Source: Streptomyces pilosus
GTDB lineage: Bacteria > Actinomycetota > Actinomycetes > Streptomycetales > Streptomycetaceae
NCBI RefSeq assembly: GCF_014649835.1
Contig: NZ_BMTU01000001.1
Span: 1 to 64,000 of the forward strand
Direction of reading: 5' to 3'
Length of the DNA stretch: 64,000 nt
Both the position numbers and the translations under genes were made by a program. The notes under the pieces were generated by a model. It saw only the letters and a program-made list of their open reading frames with translations. It was not told where the DNA came from and did no database searches. Position 1 is the first letter of the stretch; each line of letters opens with the position of its first letter. Shown here in pieces: positions 29,370-38,608 of this stretch.

Positions 29370-30359
29370 TCAGCCCCCGATCGCGGACATCGGGCGGTCC
29401 GGCTGGACGAAGGACGGGTCGTCCAGACCCGCACCGGCCTTCTTGCCCCACATGGCGCGTTTCCAGATGCGGGCGATCTCCTCGTCACCGGCGCCGGAGC
29501 GCAGCGCGGCCCGCAGGTCGGTCTCCTCGGTCGCGAACAGGCAGGTGCGGACCTGGCCGTCGGCGGTGAGGCGGGTGCGGTCACAGGCGGCGCAGAAGGG
29601 CCGGGTGACGGAGGCGATGACCCCGACGCGGTGCGGGCCGCCGTCGACCAGCCAGCGCTCGGCCGGTGCGGAGCCGCGCGCCTCCTCGCCCTCCGGGGTC
29701 AGATCGAAGCGGGTGCGCAGCGAGGTGAGGATGTCCCCCGCGGTGATCATGCCGTCGCGCTTCCAGCCGTGCTGGGCGTCCAGGGGCATCTGCTCGATGA
29801 AGCGCAGCTCGTAGTCGTGTTCCACGGCCCAGGCGAGGAGGTCGGGGGCCTCGTCGTCGTTGAGCCCCGGCATCAGGACGGAGTTGACCTTCACGGGGGT
29901 CAGGCCGGCCTCGTGGGCCGCGTGCAGGCCGTCGAGGACGTCCTTGTGGCGGTCGCGGCGGGTGAGGGTCCTGAAGACGTCGGGCCGGAGGGTGTCGAGC
30001 GAGACGTTGACCCGGTCCAGGCCCGCCGTCTTCAGGGCGGTCGCGGTGCGCCGCAGGCCGATGCCGTTGGTGGTGAGGGACATCTGCGGGCGGGGCTCCA
30101 GGGCGGCGACGCGCTCGACGATGCCGACGAGTCCGGGCCGCAGCAGGGGCTCGCCGCCGGTGAAGCGGACCTCCTCGATACCGAGGGCGGTCACGGCGAC
30201 GTCGATCAGACGGACGATCTCGTCGTCGGTCAGCAGGTCGGGCTTGGCCAGCCACTGCAGGCCCTCCTCGGGCATGCAGTAGGTGCAACGCAGGTTGCAC
30301 CGGTCGGTCAGCGAGACCCTCAGGTCGGTGGCCACCCGGCCGTAGGTGTCGATGAGCAC
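29370..30359 (-). CDS. moaA: GTP 3',8-cyclase MoaA
   Basis: 329-aa radical-SAM enzyme for the first step of molybdenum cofactor synthesis. The N-terminal cluster motif is C21-x3-C25-x2-C28 (DRCNLRCTYCMPEEG), the C-terminal cluster C256-x2-C259-x13-C273 (CAACDRTRL ... RTC), and the essential C-terminal Gly-Gly is present (SAIGG). All catalytic elements are intact. It acts with MoaC, which is not in this window. It lies downstream of a symporter operon but behind a strong terminator, so it is probably transcribed on its own. Confidence 0.96.
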   Translation of the reverse strand: MLIDTYGRVATDLRVSLTDRCNLRCTYCMPEEGLQWLAKPDLLTDDEIVRLIDVAVTALGIEEVRFTGGEPLLRPGLVGIVERVAALEPRPQMSLTTNGIGLRRTATALKTAGLDRVNVSLDTLRPDVFRTLTRRDRHKDVLDGLHAAHEAGLTPVKVNSVLMPGLNDDEAPDLLAWAVEHDYELRFIEQMPLDAQHGWKRDGMITAGDILTSLRTRFDLTPEGEEARGSAPAERWLVDGGPHRVGVIASVTRPFCAACDRTRLTADGQVRTCLFATEETDLRAALRSGAGDEEIARIWKRAMWGKKAGAGLDDPSFVQPDRPMSAIGG

Positions 30360-30457
30360 GTTGGGCCCCCTCCCTCGACGCGTATCACTCCTGTCCCGAT
30401 ACCTGCGAGCCTACGTGACACCACCGACAACCCACAGCGACCCGGGGGGCACGGGAA

Positions 30458-30511
30458 GCGCGGCGGCCGCGTCGCAGGCTCCTGGAAACGCCTGTGACGC
30501 GGCCGCCGCGC
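30458..30511 (-). terminator. Long terminator hairpin after the symporter gene
   Basis: About 21 bp of stem (30458-30478 with 30491-30511) with a single mismatch/wobble and a 12-nt loop. No T-run, which is common in Streptomyces. Confidence 0.8.
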
Positions 30512-30521
30512 GAGGGGTGGA

Positions 30522-32150
30522 TCAGTGGGCGCCGGTGCCGGTGAGGGACCGGACCTCCAGCTCCGCGTACTTCTTGGCGTCCGGCTCCTCCTTGGACAGG
30601 ACCGTGCCGAGCCAGCCCATCAGGAAGCCGAACGGGATGGAGATGATGCCCGGGTTCTTCAGCGGGAACCAGGCGAAGTCGACGTCGGGGAACATCGCCT
30701 TGGGGTCGCCGGAGACCACGGGCGAGAACAGCACCAGGCCGACGGCGACGATGAGGCCGCCGTAGATCGACCACAGGGCGCCCTGGGTGGTGAACCGCTT
30801 CCAGAACAGGCTGTAGAGGATGGTCGGCAGGTTGGCGGACGCGGCGACCGCGAAGGCCAGGGCGACCAGGCCGGCCACGTTCAGGTCGCGGGCGAGGGCG
30901 CCGAGCGCGATGGAGACGATGCCGATCAGGACGGTCGCCCAGCGGGCCGCCCGCATCTCCTCCTTCTCGGTGGCCTGCCCCTTGCGGATGACGTTGGCGT
31001 AGATGTCGTGCGCGAAGGAAGACGACGAGGCGAGGGTGAGTCCGGCGACCACCGCGAGGATCGTCGCGAAGGCGACCGCGGAGATGGTGGCGAGCAGGAT
31101 CGCGCCCCAGGCCGAGTCGACGCCGCCCAGGTGCAGGGCGAGCAGCGGCGCGGCGGTGTTGCCGGACGGGTTGGACGCGATGATCTCGTCCTGGGAGATC
31201 AGTGCGGCCGCGCCGAAGCCGAGGGCGATGGTCATCAGGTAGAAGCCGCCGATGATGCCGATGGCCCAGTTCACGGACTTACGGGCGGCCTTGGCGTTGG
31301 GCACCGTGTAGAAGCGGATCAGGATGTGCGGCAGGCCGGCGGTGCCGAGCACCAGGGCGATGCCGAGGGAGATGAAGTCCAGCTTGGTGGTGCCGTCGGC
31401 GCCGTACTGGAGTCCGGGCTCGAGGAAGGCGTCGCCCTTACCGCTGTTCTCGGCGGCGCTGCCCAGCAGGTCGGAGATGTTGAAGTTGAACTTCAGCAGC
31501 ACCAGGAAGGTGATGAGGATCGTGCCGCCGATGAGCAGCACGGCCTTGATCATCTGCACCCAGGTGGTGCCCTTCATGCCGCCGATGGAGACGTACACGA
31601 TCATCAGGATGCCGACGAGGGCGACGATGAGGACCTTGCCGGCGTCGGAGGTGATGCCGAGCAGCAGCGAGACGAGGACGCCCGCGCCGGCCATCTGGGC
31701 CAGCAGGTAGAAGATCGACACGACGATGGTGGAGGTGCCGGCGGCGGTGCGCACCGGGCGCTGGCGCATGCGGTAGGCGAGGACGTCGCCCATCGTGTAG
31801 CGGCCGGAGTTGCGCAGCGGTTCGGCGACCAGGAGGAGCGCGACCAGCCAGGCGACCAGGAAGCCGATGGAGTACAGGAAGCCGTCGTAGCCGAAGAGGG
31901 CGATCGCGCCCGCGATGCCGAGGAAGGACGCGGCCGACATGTAGTCGCCGGAGACGGCGAGGCCGTTCTGGAAGGCGCTGAACTGGCGTCCGCCCGCGTA
32001 GAAGTCGGCGGCGTCCTTGGTCTGCCGGCCCGCCCAGACGGTGATGCCGAGGGTCGCCACGACGAACAGCGCGAACAGGGTGATGATCAGCGCGCGGTGT
32101 TCGCTCGCCTCGTTCGCGGCGAGGGTGACATGGGTGATCGCGGGGCTCAT
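30522..32150 (-). CDS. Sodium:solute symporter, acetate permease (ActP) type
   Basis: 542 aa, about 13 transmembrane helices, SSS family. DFYAGGRQFSAFQNGLAVSG, then DYMSAASFLGIAGAIALFGY and GRYTMGDVLAYRMRQRPVRT are the ActP signature, and NAKAARKSVNWAIG and the helix-8 LTLASSSSFAHDIYANVIRK follow. It likely takes up acetate or another short monocarboxylate with a cation. Start ATG 32150 (MSPAITHVTLAANEAS) overlaps the DUF485 stop by 4 nt; the frame extending to 32225 is not used. Confidence 0.92.
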   Translation of the reverse strand: MSPAITHVTLAANEASEHRALIITLFALFVVATLGITVWAGRQTKDAADFYAGGRQFSAFQNGLAVSGDYMSAASFLGIAGAIALFGYDGFLYSIGFLVAWLVALLLVAEPLRNSGRYTMGDVLAYRMRQRPVRTAAGTSTIVVSIFYLLAQMAGAGVLVSLLLGITSDAGKVLIVALVGILMIVYVSIGGMKGTTWVQMIKAVLLIGGTILITFLVLLKFNFNISDLLGSAAENSGKGDAFLEPGLQYGADGTTKLDFISLGIALVLGTAGLPHILIRFYTVPNAKAARKSVNWAIGIIGGFYLMTIALGFGAAALISQDEIIASNPSGNTAAPLLALHLGGVDSAWGAILLATISAVAFATILAVVAGLTLASSSSFAHDIYANVIRKGQATEKEEMRAARWATVLIGIVSIALGALARDLNVAGLVALAFAVAASANLPTILYSLFWKRFTTQGALWSIYGGLIVAVGLVLFSPVVSGDPKAMFPDVDFAWFPLKNPGIISIPFGFLMGWLGTVLSKEEPDAKKYAELEVRSLTGTGAH

Positions 32151-32503
32151 GCGCCGCCCTCCATACGGGTCTTGATGGCCTCGGCCTTCGGGTCGAGCTT
32201 GGCCGCGGCGTGCCGGGAGTACCACCAGGCGATGAGGAAGGTGGTGACGAACTGCAGTACGCCGAAGACGAAGGCGACGTTGATGTTGCCGAACAGCTTG
32301 CTGCCCATGAAGCCGCCCGCGTAGTTGGAGAGCAGCACGTAGAGCAGGTACCAGACGATGAAGGCGATGGTCAGCGGGAAGGCGAAGGAGCGGTAGGAGC
32401 GGCGCAGTTCACCGAACTCAGCGCTCTCCTGCACCTCGGTGAACTCCTCGGGGCTGGGGAGTTTGTGTTGTTCTGTCGAGGGGGGCGGTGCTTCGGCGGC
32501 CAC
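32147..32503 (-). CDS. DUF485 membrane protein, symporter partner
   Basis: 118 aa with two helices (FPLTIAFIVWYLLYVLLSNY; NVAFVFGVLQFVTTFLIAWW) and the DUF485 motif YRSFAFPLTI. In E. coli the homologue YjcH is co-transcribed with actP, and the same order and a 4-nt overlap occur here. The GTG at 32503 follows CGAGGAGACTCC, which fixes the start; the longer frame to 32650 is unlikely. First gene of the operon. Confidence 0.9.
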   Translation of the reverse strand: MAAEAPPPSTEQHKLPSPEEFTEVQESAEFGELRRSYRSFAFPLTIAFIVWYLLYVLLSNYAGGFMGSKLFGNINVAFVFGVLQFVTTFLIAWWYSRHAAAKLDPKAEAIKTRMEGGA

Positions 32504-32768
32504 GGAGTCTCCTCGCGGTGCGGTTGTTCGGGCGGGGACGGAAGCCGAGTGTCCTCGCGCTTCCTGCCCAAGGGCACGGCGCCACGCGAGGGCCGGTTCA
32601 ACTGTCGGCACTTCTTTTCCGGGGCTGTTTTGCGAAGCCGTTTCCCGCAAATGATTGCTGGCCAGCGAGCGCGCGGGATAACTTCACCCTGCACCACCCC
32701 GTCATGTACCTGCCCGAGCACCACCCGTGTCTCGGGCCGGTTTCGTTTCCGGATGTTGTGGAGATCCC
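32504..32768. other. Divergent promoter region, symporter operon / first protease
   Basis: 265 nt without a gene, less GC-rich than its neighbours near 32620-32665 (TTTTGCGAAGCCGTTTCCCG). It probably holds both promoters, but I cannot assign boxes. Confidence 0.4.
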
Positions 32769-34298
32769 ATGGCTCATCTGCGTTCCAGACGCCGGCTCGC
32801 CCTCGCCGTGCCCGTCGTGCTGTCGCTGACCGCCTCGCTCGGCTTCCTGCCGGCGGCGGCCTCGGCGGCCCCGCAGGCGGTGTCGGCCGAGCAGGCGACG
32901 GACGCGCCCGCCCTGGCGTACGTCGTCAACACCAAGGCGGACCGCCACACGATCGCCTCGGTGAAGCGGGCGATCGCCGCGGCCGACGGGACCGTCGTGG
33001 TCACGTACGAGAAGATCGGTGTGATCGTCGTGCACTCGGCGAACCCGGACTTCGGCAAGGAGATCCGCAAGGCGCGCGGCGTGCAGTCGGCCGGTGCGAC
33101 CCGTACCGCGCCGCTGGCCCCCGCCGGGACGACGGACGTCGGCGCCGCCGACTACGTGAGCGCCGCCGAGGCCGCGCGGACGACCGCCGCCTCCGCCGAG
33201 GTCCCCGGCAGCGAGCCGCTCGAGGCCGACCAGTGGGACCTGCGGGCGATCGGCGCCGACAAGGCCGCGAAGATCAACCCGGGCAGCGGCAAGGTGACCG
33301 TCGCCGTGATCGACACCGGCGTCGACGACACCCACCCGGACCTGGCGCCGAACTTCTCCGCCGCCCAGTCGGCCAACTGCGTGGGCGGCAAGGCGGACAC
33401 CAGCGAGGGCGCCTGGCGGCCGTACACGGCCGACGACTACCACGGCACCCACGTGGCCGGTGAGATCGCCGCGGCCCGCAACGGCATCGGCGTCGCCGGT
33501 GTCGCGCCCGGCGTGAAGGTGGCCGGCATCAAGGTCAGCGACCCGGACAACGGCCTGTTCTACCCGGAGAACGTCGTCTGCGCGTTCGTGTTCGCCGCCG
33601 ACCACGGTGTGGAGATCACGAACAACAGCTACTACGTGGACCCGTGGCTGTACAACTGCATGGACGACCCGGACCAGCGGGCGATCGTCGACGCGGTGAA
33701 CCGGGCCCAGCTGTACGCGCAGAAGAAGGGCACCCTGCACCTGGCCTCGGCCGGCAACTCCAACCACGACCTGGCCGCGGACGCCATCGACGACGCGTCC
33801 AGCCCGAACGACACCACGCCGGTCGAGCGCACCATCGACCCGAGCGAGTGCTACGACCTGCCGACGCAGCTGCCGGGCGTGGTCACGGTCAGCGCGACGG
33901 GCGTGCAGAACCTCAAGTCGTACTACTCCACGTACGGGCACCGTGTCGTGGACGTCGCCGCGCCGGGCGGCGACCGCCGTTACCAGCTGCCGGACACGCC
34001 GTCGAAGGACGGCCGCATCCTGTCCACCATGCCCAACGGGCAGTACGCCTTCCTCCAGGGCACGTCGATGGCCTCGCCGCACGCGGCCGGTGTCGCCGCG
34101 CTGCTGAAGTCCAAGCACCCGTGGGCCTCCCCGGCCGCGCTGCAGGCGCTGCTGAAGGCCCAGGCGAACAACCCGGGTTGCCCGGAGTCGTACGACCAGG
34201 ACGGTGACGGAACGCAGGACGCGACATGCGAGGGCGGAAACCGGGTCAACGGTTTCTACGGCTTCGGCATCGTCGACGCGCTGCGCGCCGTCAAGTGA
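32769..34298 (+). CDS. Secreted subtilisin-family (S8) serine protease
   Basis: 509 aa. Signal peptide to about residue 36 (basic MAHLRSRRRL, then a hydrophobic core ending AASAA), an I9-type pro-domain (~48-110, LAYVVNTKADRHTI ... VVTYEKIGVIVVHS), and the S8 domain with all catalytic residues: Asp in VAVIDTGVDDTHPD, His in HGTHVAGE, oxyanion Asn in ASAGNSNHD, Ser in QGTSMASPHAAGVAA. Near the C-terminus, C471 and C487 flank a DxDxDG calcium-type loop (D476-Q-D-G-D-G-T-Q-D484). GTGGAG precedes the ATG at 32769. Tandem paralogue follows. Confidence 0.94.
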   Translation: MAHLRSRRRLALAVPVVLSLTASLGFLPAAASAAPQAVSAEQATDAPALAYVVNTKADRHTIASVKRAIAAADGTVVVTYEKIGVIVVHSANPDFGKEIRKARGVQSAGATRTAPLAPAGTTDVGAADYVSAAEAARTTAASAEVPGSEPLEADQWDLRAIGADKAAKINPGSGKVTVAVIDTGVDDTHPDLAPNFSAAQSANCVGGKADTSEGAWRPYTADDYHGTHVAGEIAAARNGIGVAGVAPGVKVAGIKVSDPDNGLFYPENVVCAFVFAADHGVEITNNSYYVDPWLYNCMDDPDQRAIVDAVNRAQLYAQKKGTLHLASAGNSNHDLAADAIDDASSPNDTTPVERTIDPSECYDLPTQLPGVVTVSATGVQNLKSYYSTYGHRVVDVAAPGGDRRYQLPDTPSKDGRILSTMPNGQYAFLQGTSMASPHAAGVAALLKSKHPWASPAALQALLKAQANNPGCPESYDQDGDGTQDATCEGGNRVNGFYGFGIVDALRAVK

Positions 34299-34353
34299 GC
34301 CCGCGCTCCCGCGCGTCCCGTCCGCCCGCACCAGTGAACGAAGTGGAGACTTC

Positions 34354-35889
34354 ATGACAGCGTCCCACCCGCGCCACCGCCGCGCGCTCGTCGTCCCGGC
34401 CGGAATGGCCATGGCGACGGCGCTCGCGATCCTGCCCGGCACGGCGGCCACCGCCGCGCCGGCACAGGACCGGCCGGCCGCGGCCGCCGCCGACGAGGCG
34501 GCCTCGCTCAGCTACGTGGTCAACATCCGGGGCGGACACGGCGCGCCGGCGCACGTGAAGAAGGCGATCGCCGAGGCCGGCGGCACGATCGTGGCGTCGT
34601 ACGACCGGATCGGCGTCATCGTCGTCCACTCCTCGAACGCCGACTTCGCCCGGACGATCCGGTCGGTGCGCGGCGTGGAGTCGGCCGGTGCCACCCGCAA
34701 CGCGCCGCTGCCGTCGGCGGCCACCCACGACACGGTCACCCCGAAGGTGCTCAGCGCCTCCGAGGTGGCCGAGGCGCAGGCGGAGGCCGCGGCCGGCCAG
34801 GACCCGCTCCAGGGGCTCCAGTGGGACCTGCCCGCCATCAAGGCGGACCGGGCGCACGAGAAGTCGCTGGGCAGCCCGAAGGTCACGGTCGCGGTCATCG
34901 ACACCGGTGTGGACGACACCCACCCGGACATCGCGCCGAACTTCGACCGGGCCGCGTCGGTCAACTGCGTGACGGGCAAGCCGGACACGACCGAGGGGGC
35001 CTGGCGGCCGGGCGCGCAGGAGAGCCCGCACGGCACGCATGTCGCCGGTGAGATCGCCGCCGCCAAGAACGGCGTCGGCATGACCGGTGTGGCGCCCGGT
35101 GTGAAGGTCTCCGGCATCAAGGTGTCCAACCCGGACGGCTACTTCTACACCGAGGCCGTGGTGTGCGGCTTCATGTGGGCGGCCGAGCACGGGGTCGAGG
35201 TCACCAACAACAGCTATTACACCGACCCCTGGTACTTCAACTGCAAGAACGACCCGGACCAGAAGGCGCTCCTCGAGGCCGTCACCCGGGCCACGCGGTA
35301 CGCGGAGCGCAAGGGCGCGGTCAACGTGGCGGCGGCCGGCAACGAGAACTACGACCTCGCGGCCGACGAGATCACCGACCCCGTCTCGCCGAACGACGGC
35401 ACCCCCTCGGAGCGGGTCATCGACCCCTCCGAGTGCCTCGACATCCCGACGCAGCTGCCGGGTGTCGTGACGGTGGCGTCGACCGGCGCCAAGGGCCTGA
35501 AGTCGTCGTTCTCCAACTACGGCCGGGGGGTCGTCGACATCGCCGCGCCCGGCGGCGACTCGACGGCCTATCAGACGCCGGCCCCGCCCGCCACCAGCGG
35601 CCTCATCCTGGGGACGCTGCCCGGCGGCAAGTGGGGTTACATGGCGGGTACGTCGATGGCGTCCCCGCACGTCGCGGGCGTCGCCGCGCTGATCAAGTCG
35701 ACGCACCCCTACGCCCCGCCGGCGATGGTGAAGGCCCTGCTGTACGCGCAGGCCGACGCCACGGCGTGCACGGACCCGTACGACATCAACGGCGACGGCA
35801 AGGTCGACGCGGTGTGCGAGGGCCCGAAGAACCGCAACGGCTTCTACGGCTGGGGCATGACCGACGCGCTGGACGCGGTGACGCGGTAG
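34354..35889 (+). CDS. Secreted subtilisin-family (S8) serine protease, tandem paralogue
   Basis: 511 aa, same architecture as the upstream protease and clearly a duplicate. Signal peptide (~1-36), pro-domain (LSYVVNIRGGHGAPAHVKKA), catalytic Asp in VAVIDTGVDDTHPD, His in HGTHVAGE, Asn in AAAGNENYD, Ser in AGTSMASPHVAGVAA. Its C-terminal loop is D477-I-N-G-D-G-K-V-D485 between C472 and C488, an even better calcium loop than in the first copy. It starts 55 nt after the first gene, so the two probably share a transcript. A terminator hairpin follows. Confidence 0.94.
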   Translation: MTASHPRHRRALVVPAGMAMATALAILPGTAATAAPAQDRPAAAAADEAASLSYVVNIRGGHGAPAHVKKAIAEAGGTIVASYDRIGVIVVHSSNADFARTIRSVRGVESAGATRNAPLPSAATHDTVTPKVLSASEVAEAQAEAAAGQDPLQGLQWDLPAIKADRAHEKSLGSPKVTVAVIDTGVDDTHPDIAPNFDRAASVNCVTGKPDTTEGAWRPGAQESPHGTHVAGEIAAAKNGVGMTGVAPGVKVSGIKVSNPDGYFYTEAVVCGFMWAAEHGVEVTNNSYYTDPWYFNCKNDPDQKALLEAVTRATRYAERKGAVNVAAAGNENYDLAADEITDPVSPNDGTPSERVIDPSECLDIPTQLPGVVTVASTGAKGLKSSFSNYGRGVVDIAAPGGDSTAYQTPAPPATSGLILGTLPGGKWGYMAGTSMASPHVAGVAALIKSTHPYAPPAMVKALLYAQADATACTDPYDINGDGKVDAVCEGPKNRNGFYGWGMTDALDAVTR

Positions 35890-35912
35890 TCCCGCGGGAG
35901 GTGTGAGAGCGG

Positions 35913-35938
35913 GGGGCCGGGCGGACACGCCCGGCCCC
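35913..35938 (+). terminator. Terminator hairpin after the protease pair
   Basis: Perfect 10-bp GC stem (35913-35922 with 35929-35938) and 6-nt loop. Confidence 0.7.
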
Positions 35939-35997
35939 TCCGCCGTCCGCCGGTCCTCCCCCTCGTCGCGCCGCGGCCGGTGCTGCACACTGCCTCC

Positions 35998-37377
35998 ATG
36001 ATCGACACCGCGTACGTCTGGTCCGCCCTGGGCGGCGATCCCGCCCTCCTCTCCCGCGTCACGGCCGTCGAACGCCCCGGGGTGCTGCGCGCGCGTCTGC
36101 CGGTACGGGAGGCGGCGGGGGCCTGTGTGGGCGCGTGCGCGCTGGCCGCCGCCGAGCTCGGGGCGCGGCGCGCGGGCGGTGGCGGCGTGCCGGAGGTCCG
36201 GGTGGACGACGGGGCGGTGGCGACGGCGTTCGTCAGCGAGCGGCACCTGCTGGTCGGCGGGCGCGCCGCGGAGAGCTTCGCTCCGCTGTCGCGGTTCTGG
36301 CGTACGGCCGACGGGTGGGTGCGCACGCACGCCAACTATCCCCACCACCGGGACCGGCTGCTCGCCGCGCTCGGCCTGCCCCGGGACCCGGAGCCGGGCC
36401 CCGGGGAGCCGGCGGCGGTGCTCGCCGAGCGCTCCGCGCGTGAGGTCGAGGAGACGGTGTACGCGGCGGGAGGTCTGGCCGTGGCACTGCGCACGCCCGG
36501 GGAGTGGGCGGCGCACGAGCAGGCCGCTGCGCTGCGCTCCCGTCCCCTGGTGGAGCGGGAGCGGCTGGACGCGTCCCCCGCACGGGTGCTGACGCGGGTG
36601 GGGCGGGACCCGCTGCTGCCCGCCGCCGGGCTGCGGGTGCTGGACCTCACCCGGGTCGTCGCGGGTCCGGTCGCCACCCGCACGCTCGCGCTGCTCGGCG
36701 CGGACGTGCTGCGCGTGGACGCTCCCTGGCTGCCCGAGCTGCCCGACCAGCACGCCGACACCGGCTTCGGCAAACGGTCGGCGCGGCTGGACCTGGAGGC
36801 GGACCGGGACACGTTCGAGGAGCTGCTCGCGACGGCGGACGTGGTGGTCACCGGGTACCGTCCGGGCGCCCTGGACCGCTTCGGCCTGACCCCGCGGGCG
36901 CTGGCCCGGCGGCGGCCGGGGGTGGTGGTGGCGCAGCTGTCGGCGTGGGGCGCGTACGGGCCCTGGGCCGGCCGGCGCGGTTTCGACAGCCTGGTGCAGG
37001 TGGCCACGGGGATCGCGGCGGTGGAGGGGACGGAGGGGCGGCCGGGGGCGCTGCCGGCGCAGGCGCTCGACCACGGCTCGGGGTACCTGCTGGCGGCCGG
37101 GGTGCTGCGGGCGCTCACCGACCAGGCGGACGAGGGCGGGAGCAGGCTCGTGCGGGTGGCGCTGGCGCGGACGGCGGCGTGGCTGCTGGAGGGGGGAACG
37201 GAACGGGCGGACGCGCCGGAGGCCGGCGAGGTGCCGCCCGGCCCGTGGCTGGCCGGGACGGACAGTCCGCTGGGCGGACTGCGTTACGTCCTGCCACCGG
37301 TGACGTTCGCCGGCGGGCCGCGCGACTGGGCCCGCCCGCCGGGCCGTTGGGGCGCGGACCCGGCGCGCTGGGTCTGA
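35998..37377 (+). CDS. CaiB/BaiF-type CoA transferase family protein
   Basis: 459 aa, class III CoA-transferase fold: LRVLDLTRVVAGPVATRTLA, LGADVLRVDAPWLPELPDQH, then DLEADRDTFEELLATADVVV and GVVVAQLSAWGAYGPWAGRR. The N-terminal ~200 residues form a less conserved extra domain. The usual catalytic Asp position after the GxxNR-like region is not obvious, since the protein is shorter at its C-terminus than carnitine CoA transferases, so activity is uncertain. ATG at 35998. Substrate unknown. Confidence 0.85.
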   Translation: MIDTAYVWSALGGDPALLSRVTAVERPGVLRARLPVREAAGACVGACALAAAELGARRAGGGGVPEVRVDDGAVATAFVSERHLLVGGRAAESFAPLSRFWRTADGWVRTHANYPHHRDRLLAALGLPRDPEPGPGEPAAVLAERSAREVEETVYAAGGLAVALRTPGEWAAHEQAAALRSRPLVERERLDASPARVLTRVGRDPLLPAAGLRVLDLTRVVAGPVATRTLALLGADVLRVDAPWLPELPDQHADTGFGKRSARLDLEADRDTFEELLATADVVVTGYRPGALDRFGLTPRALARRRPGVVVAQLSAWGAYGPWAGRRGFDSLVQVATGIAAVEGTEGRPGALPAQALDHGSGYLLAAGVLRALTDQADEGGSRLVRVALARTAAWLLEGGTERADAPEAGEVPPGPWLAGTDSPLGGLRYVLPPVTFAGGPRDWARPPGRWGADPARWV

Positions 37378-37474
37378 CCCGACCGCCCGGGGCCCGGGGC
37401 CGGGGAGCGGCAGGACAATAGGCGCATATCGCCCGCCACTTGCCCTGTTCTTGTGATCTTGTGAAGATCCTGGG

Positions 37475-38482
37475 GTGACTTTGATGAAACCCAGGCCCGG
37501 GACGACCGGTGCACACCGGGGCGCGCGGCGTCCCGGTGCCGGGCCGGCCGCCGCCGTCATCGTGCTGGTGACGCTGGGTGCGCTGATACCGCTCCTCGGC
37601 CCGGCCCCGGCGCTGCACGGCACCGGCGAGGACGAGGCTCCCGGCACCGGCGGCATCGCGCTGCTGCGCACGGTGCTGTTCGCCGCGCTGGCGGTCCCGG
37701 TGGGCGAGCTGTTCATCGCGGGGCTGGCGCGTTCCCTGCCCGGCGCTCCGTCCGCGCTGCCCCGCGGCTGGTCCGCCGCCGCGAACTGGGTGGGCCTCGC
37801 GGCCGCCCTCGGTCTCGCCTCCGTCGTGGCCACCGGCAACCTGGTCCCCGCCGGCCCGGCGGACATCGACGTCGGCGGGCTGTACGACACCCGGGACGGA
37901 AAGCTCGCCCTGCTGGAGGTCAACGGCTTCCTCGCGGCGGCCCTGTGCGCCGCCTCCGCCCGGCCCGGCACACAGGTGTGGCCCCTGGCCGCGGTCATCG
38001 TCGCCGAGGCGCTGCGGGCGCATCCGACGACCGAGTACAGCCCGCTGCTCGGCTCCGGGCTGACGCTGGTGCACCTGACCTGCGCGTCGCTCTGGGTGGG
38101 CGGCCTGGTGTACGCGCTGCGCACCGTGAAGCTGTGGAAGCGGGACGCGGCGGGCGCCGCACTGCTGGGGCGCTACGCCCGGTGGGCGGCCCTGCTGCTC
38201 GCGGCCCTCACCGCGACCGGGGTGGGCAGTTCGCTGCGCCGGATGCCGCCGGAGACCGTCCTCGAGCAGCTCACGGACACCGCGTACGGGCGGGTGCTGC
38301 TCGCCAAGGTGATCCTGATGACCGGTGTCGCCGCCCTGGCGCTGTGGGCGCGGATCCGGCTGGCCCGCGCGGCCGACCCGCTCAGCGCGAGTTCCCCCGC
38401 GCGGGCGGAGGTGTACGCGCTCGCCCTGGTGGTCGCGGTGTCGGGACTGCTGACGGCGCTTCCGGTACCGATCCGCTGGTGA
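37475..38482 (+). CDS. CopD-family membrane protein
   Basis: 335 aa with about eight helices, similar to the CopD/YcnJ copper-resistance membrane domain. Typical segments: LLRTVLFAALAVPVGELFIA, LTLVHLTCASLWVGGLVYAL with the conserved His and Trp, RYARWAALLLAALTATGVGS, and AYGRVLLAKVILMTGVAALA. It would bring copper into the cytosol or to secreted oxidases; no CopC or YcnI gene adjoins it. The first Met is at 37475 (MTLMKPRPG) or 37484. Copper specificity is inferred from the family. Confidence 0.87.
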   Translation: MTLMKPRPGTTGAHRGARRPGAGPAAAVIVLVTLGALIPLLGPAPALHGTGEDEAPGTGGIALLRTVLFAALAVPVGELFIAGLARSLPGAPSALPRGWSAAANWVGLAAALGLASVVATGNLVPAGPADIDVGGLYDTRDGKLALLEVNGFLAAALCAASARPGTQVWPLAAVIVAEALRAHPTTEYSPLLGSGLTLVHLTCASLWVGGLVYALRTVKLWKRDAAGAALLGRYARWAALLLAALTATGVGSSLRRMPPETVLEQLTDTAYGRVLLAKVILMTGVAALALWARIRLARAADPLSASSPARAEVYALALVVAVSGLLTALPVPIRW

Positions 38483-38521
38483 CCGGGGCTCCGACGGCCC
38501 ATCCGGTTTCCCGGGGACCGT

Positions 38522-38535
38522 CCGGACATGTCCGG
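38522..38535. promoter_or_regulatory. Perfect 14-bp palindrome
   Basis: CCGGACATGTCCGG, self-complementary, lies in the gap between copD and the nuclease gene, about 60 nt upstream of a TATCCT box that precedes the ATG at 38609. A dimeric regulator site is possible. No repressor is adjacent. Confidence 0.35.
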
Positions 38536-38608
38536 TATCCGAACGGGCGGGCCGCACAGGGCACCTGACGGACCGCAGTGTCGGCGGAGGCCCGTATCCT
38601 CGTGAACC

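Noticed and set aside
34291..38124. 1277-codon frame on the minus strand
   Set aside because: Antisense to two proteases, the CoA transferase and copD; it exists because high third-position GC suppresses stops. The translation is Arg/Pro/Gly/Ala-rich without domains.
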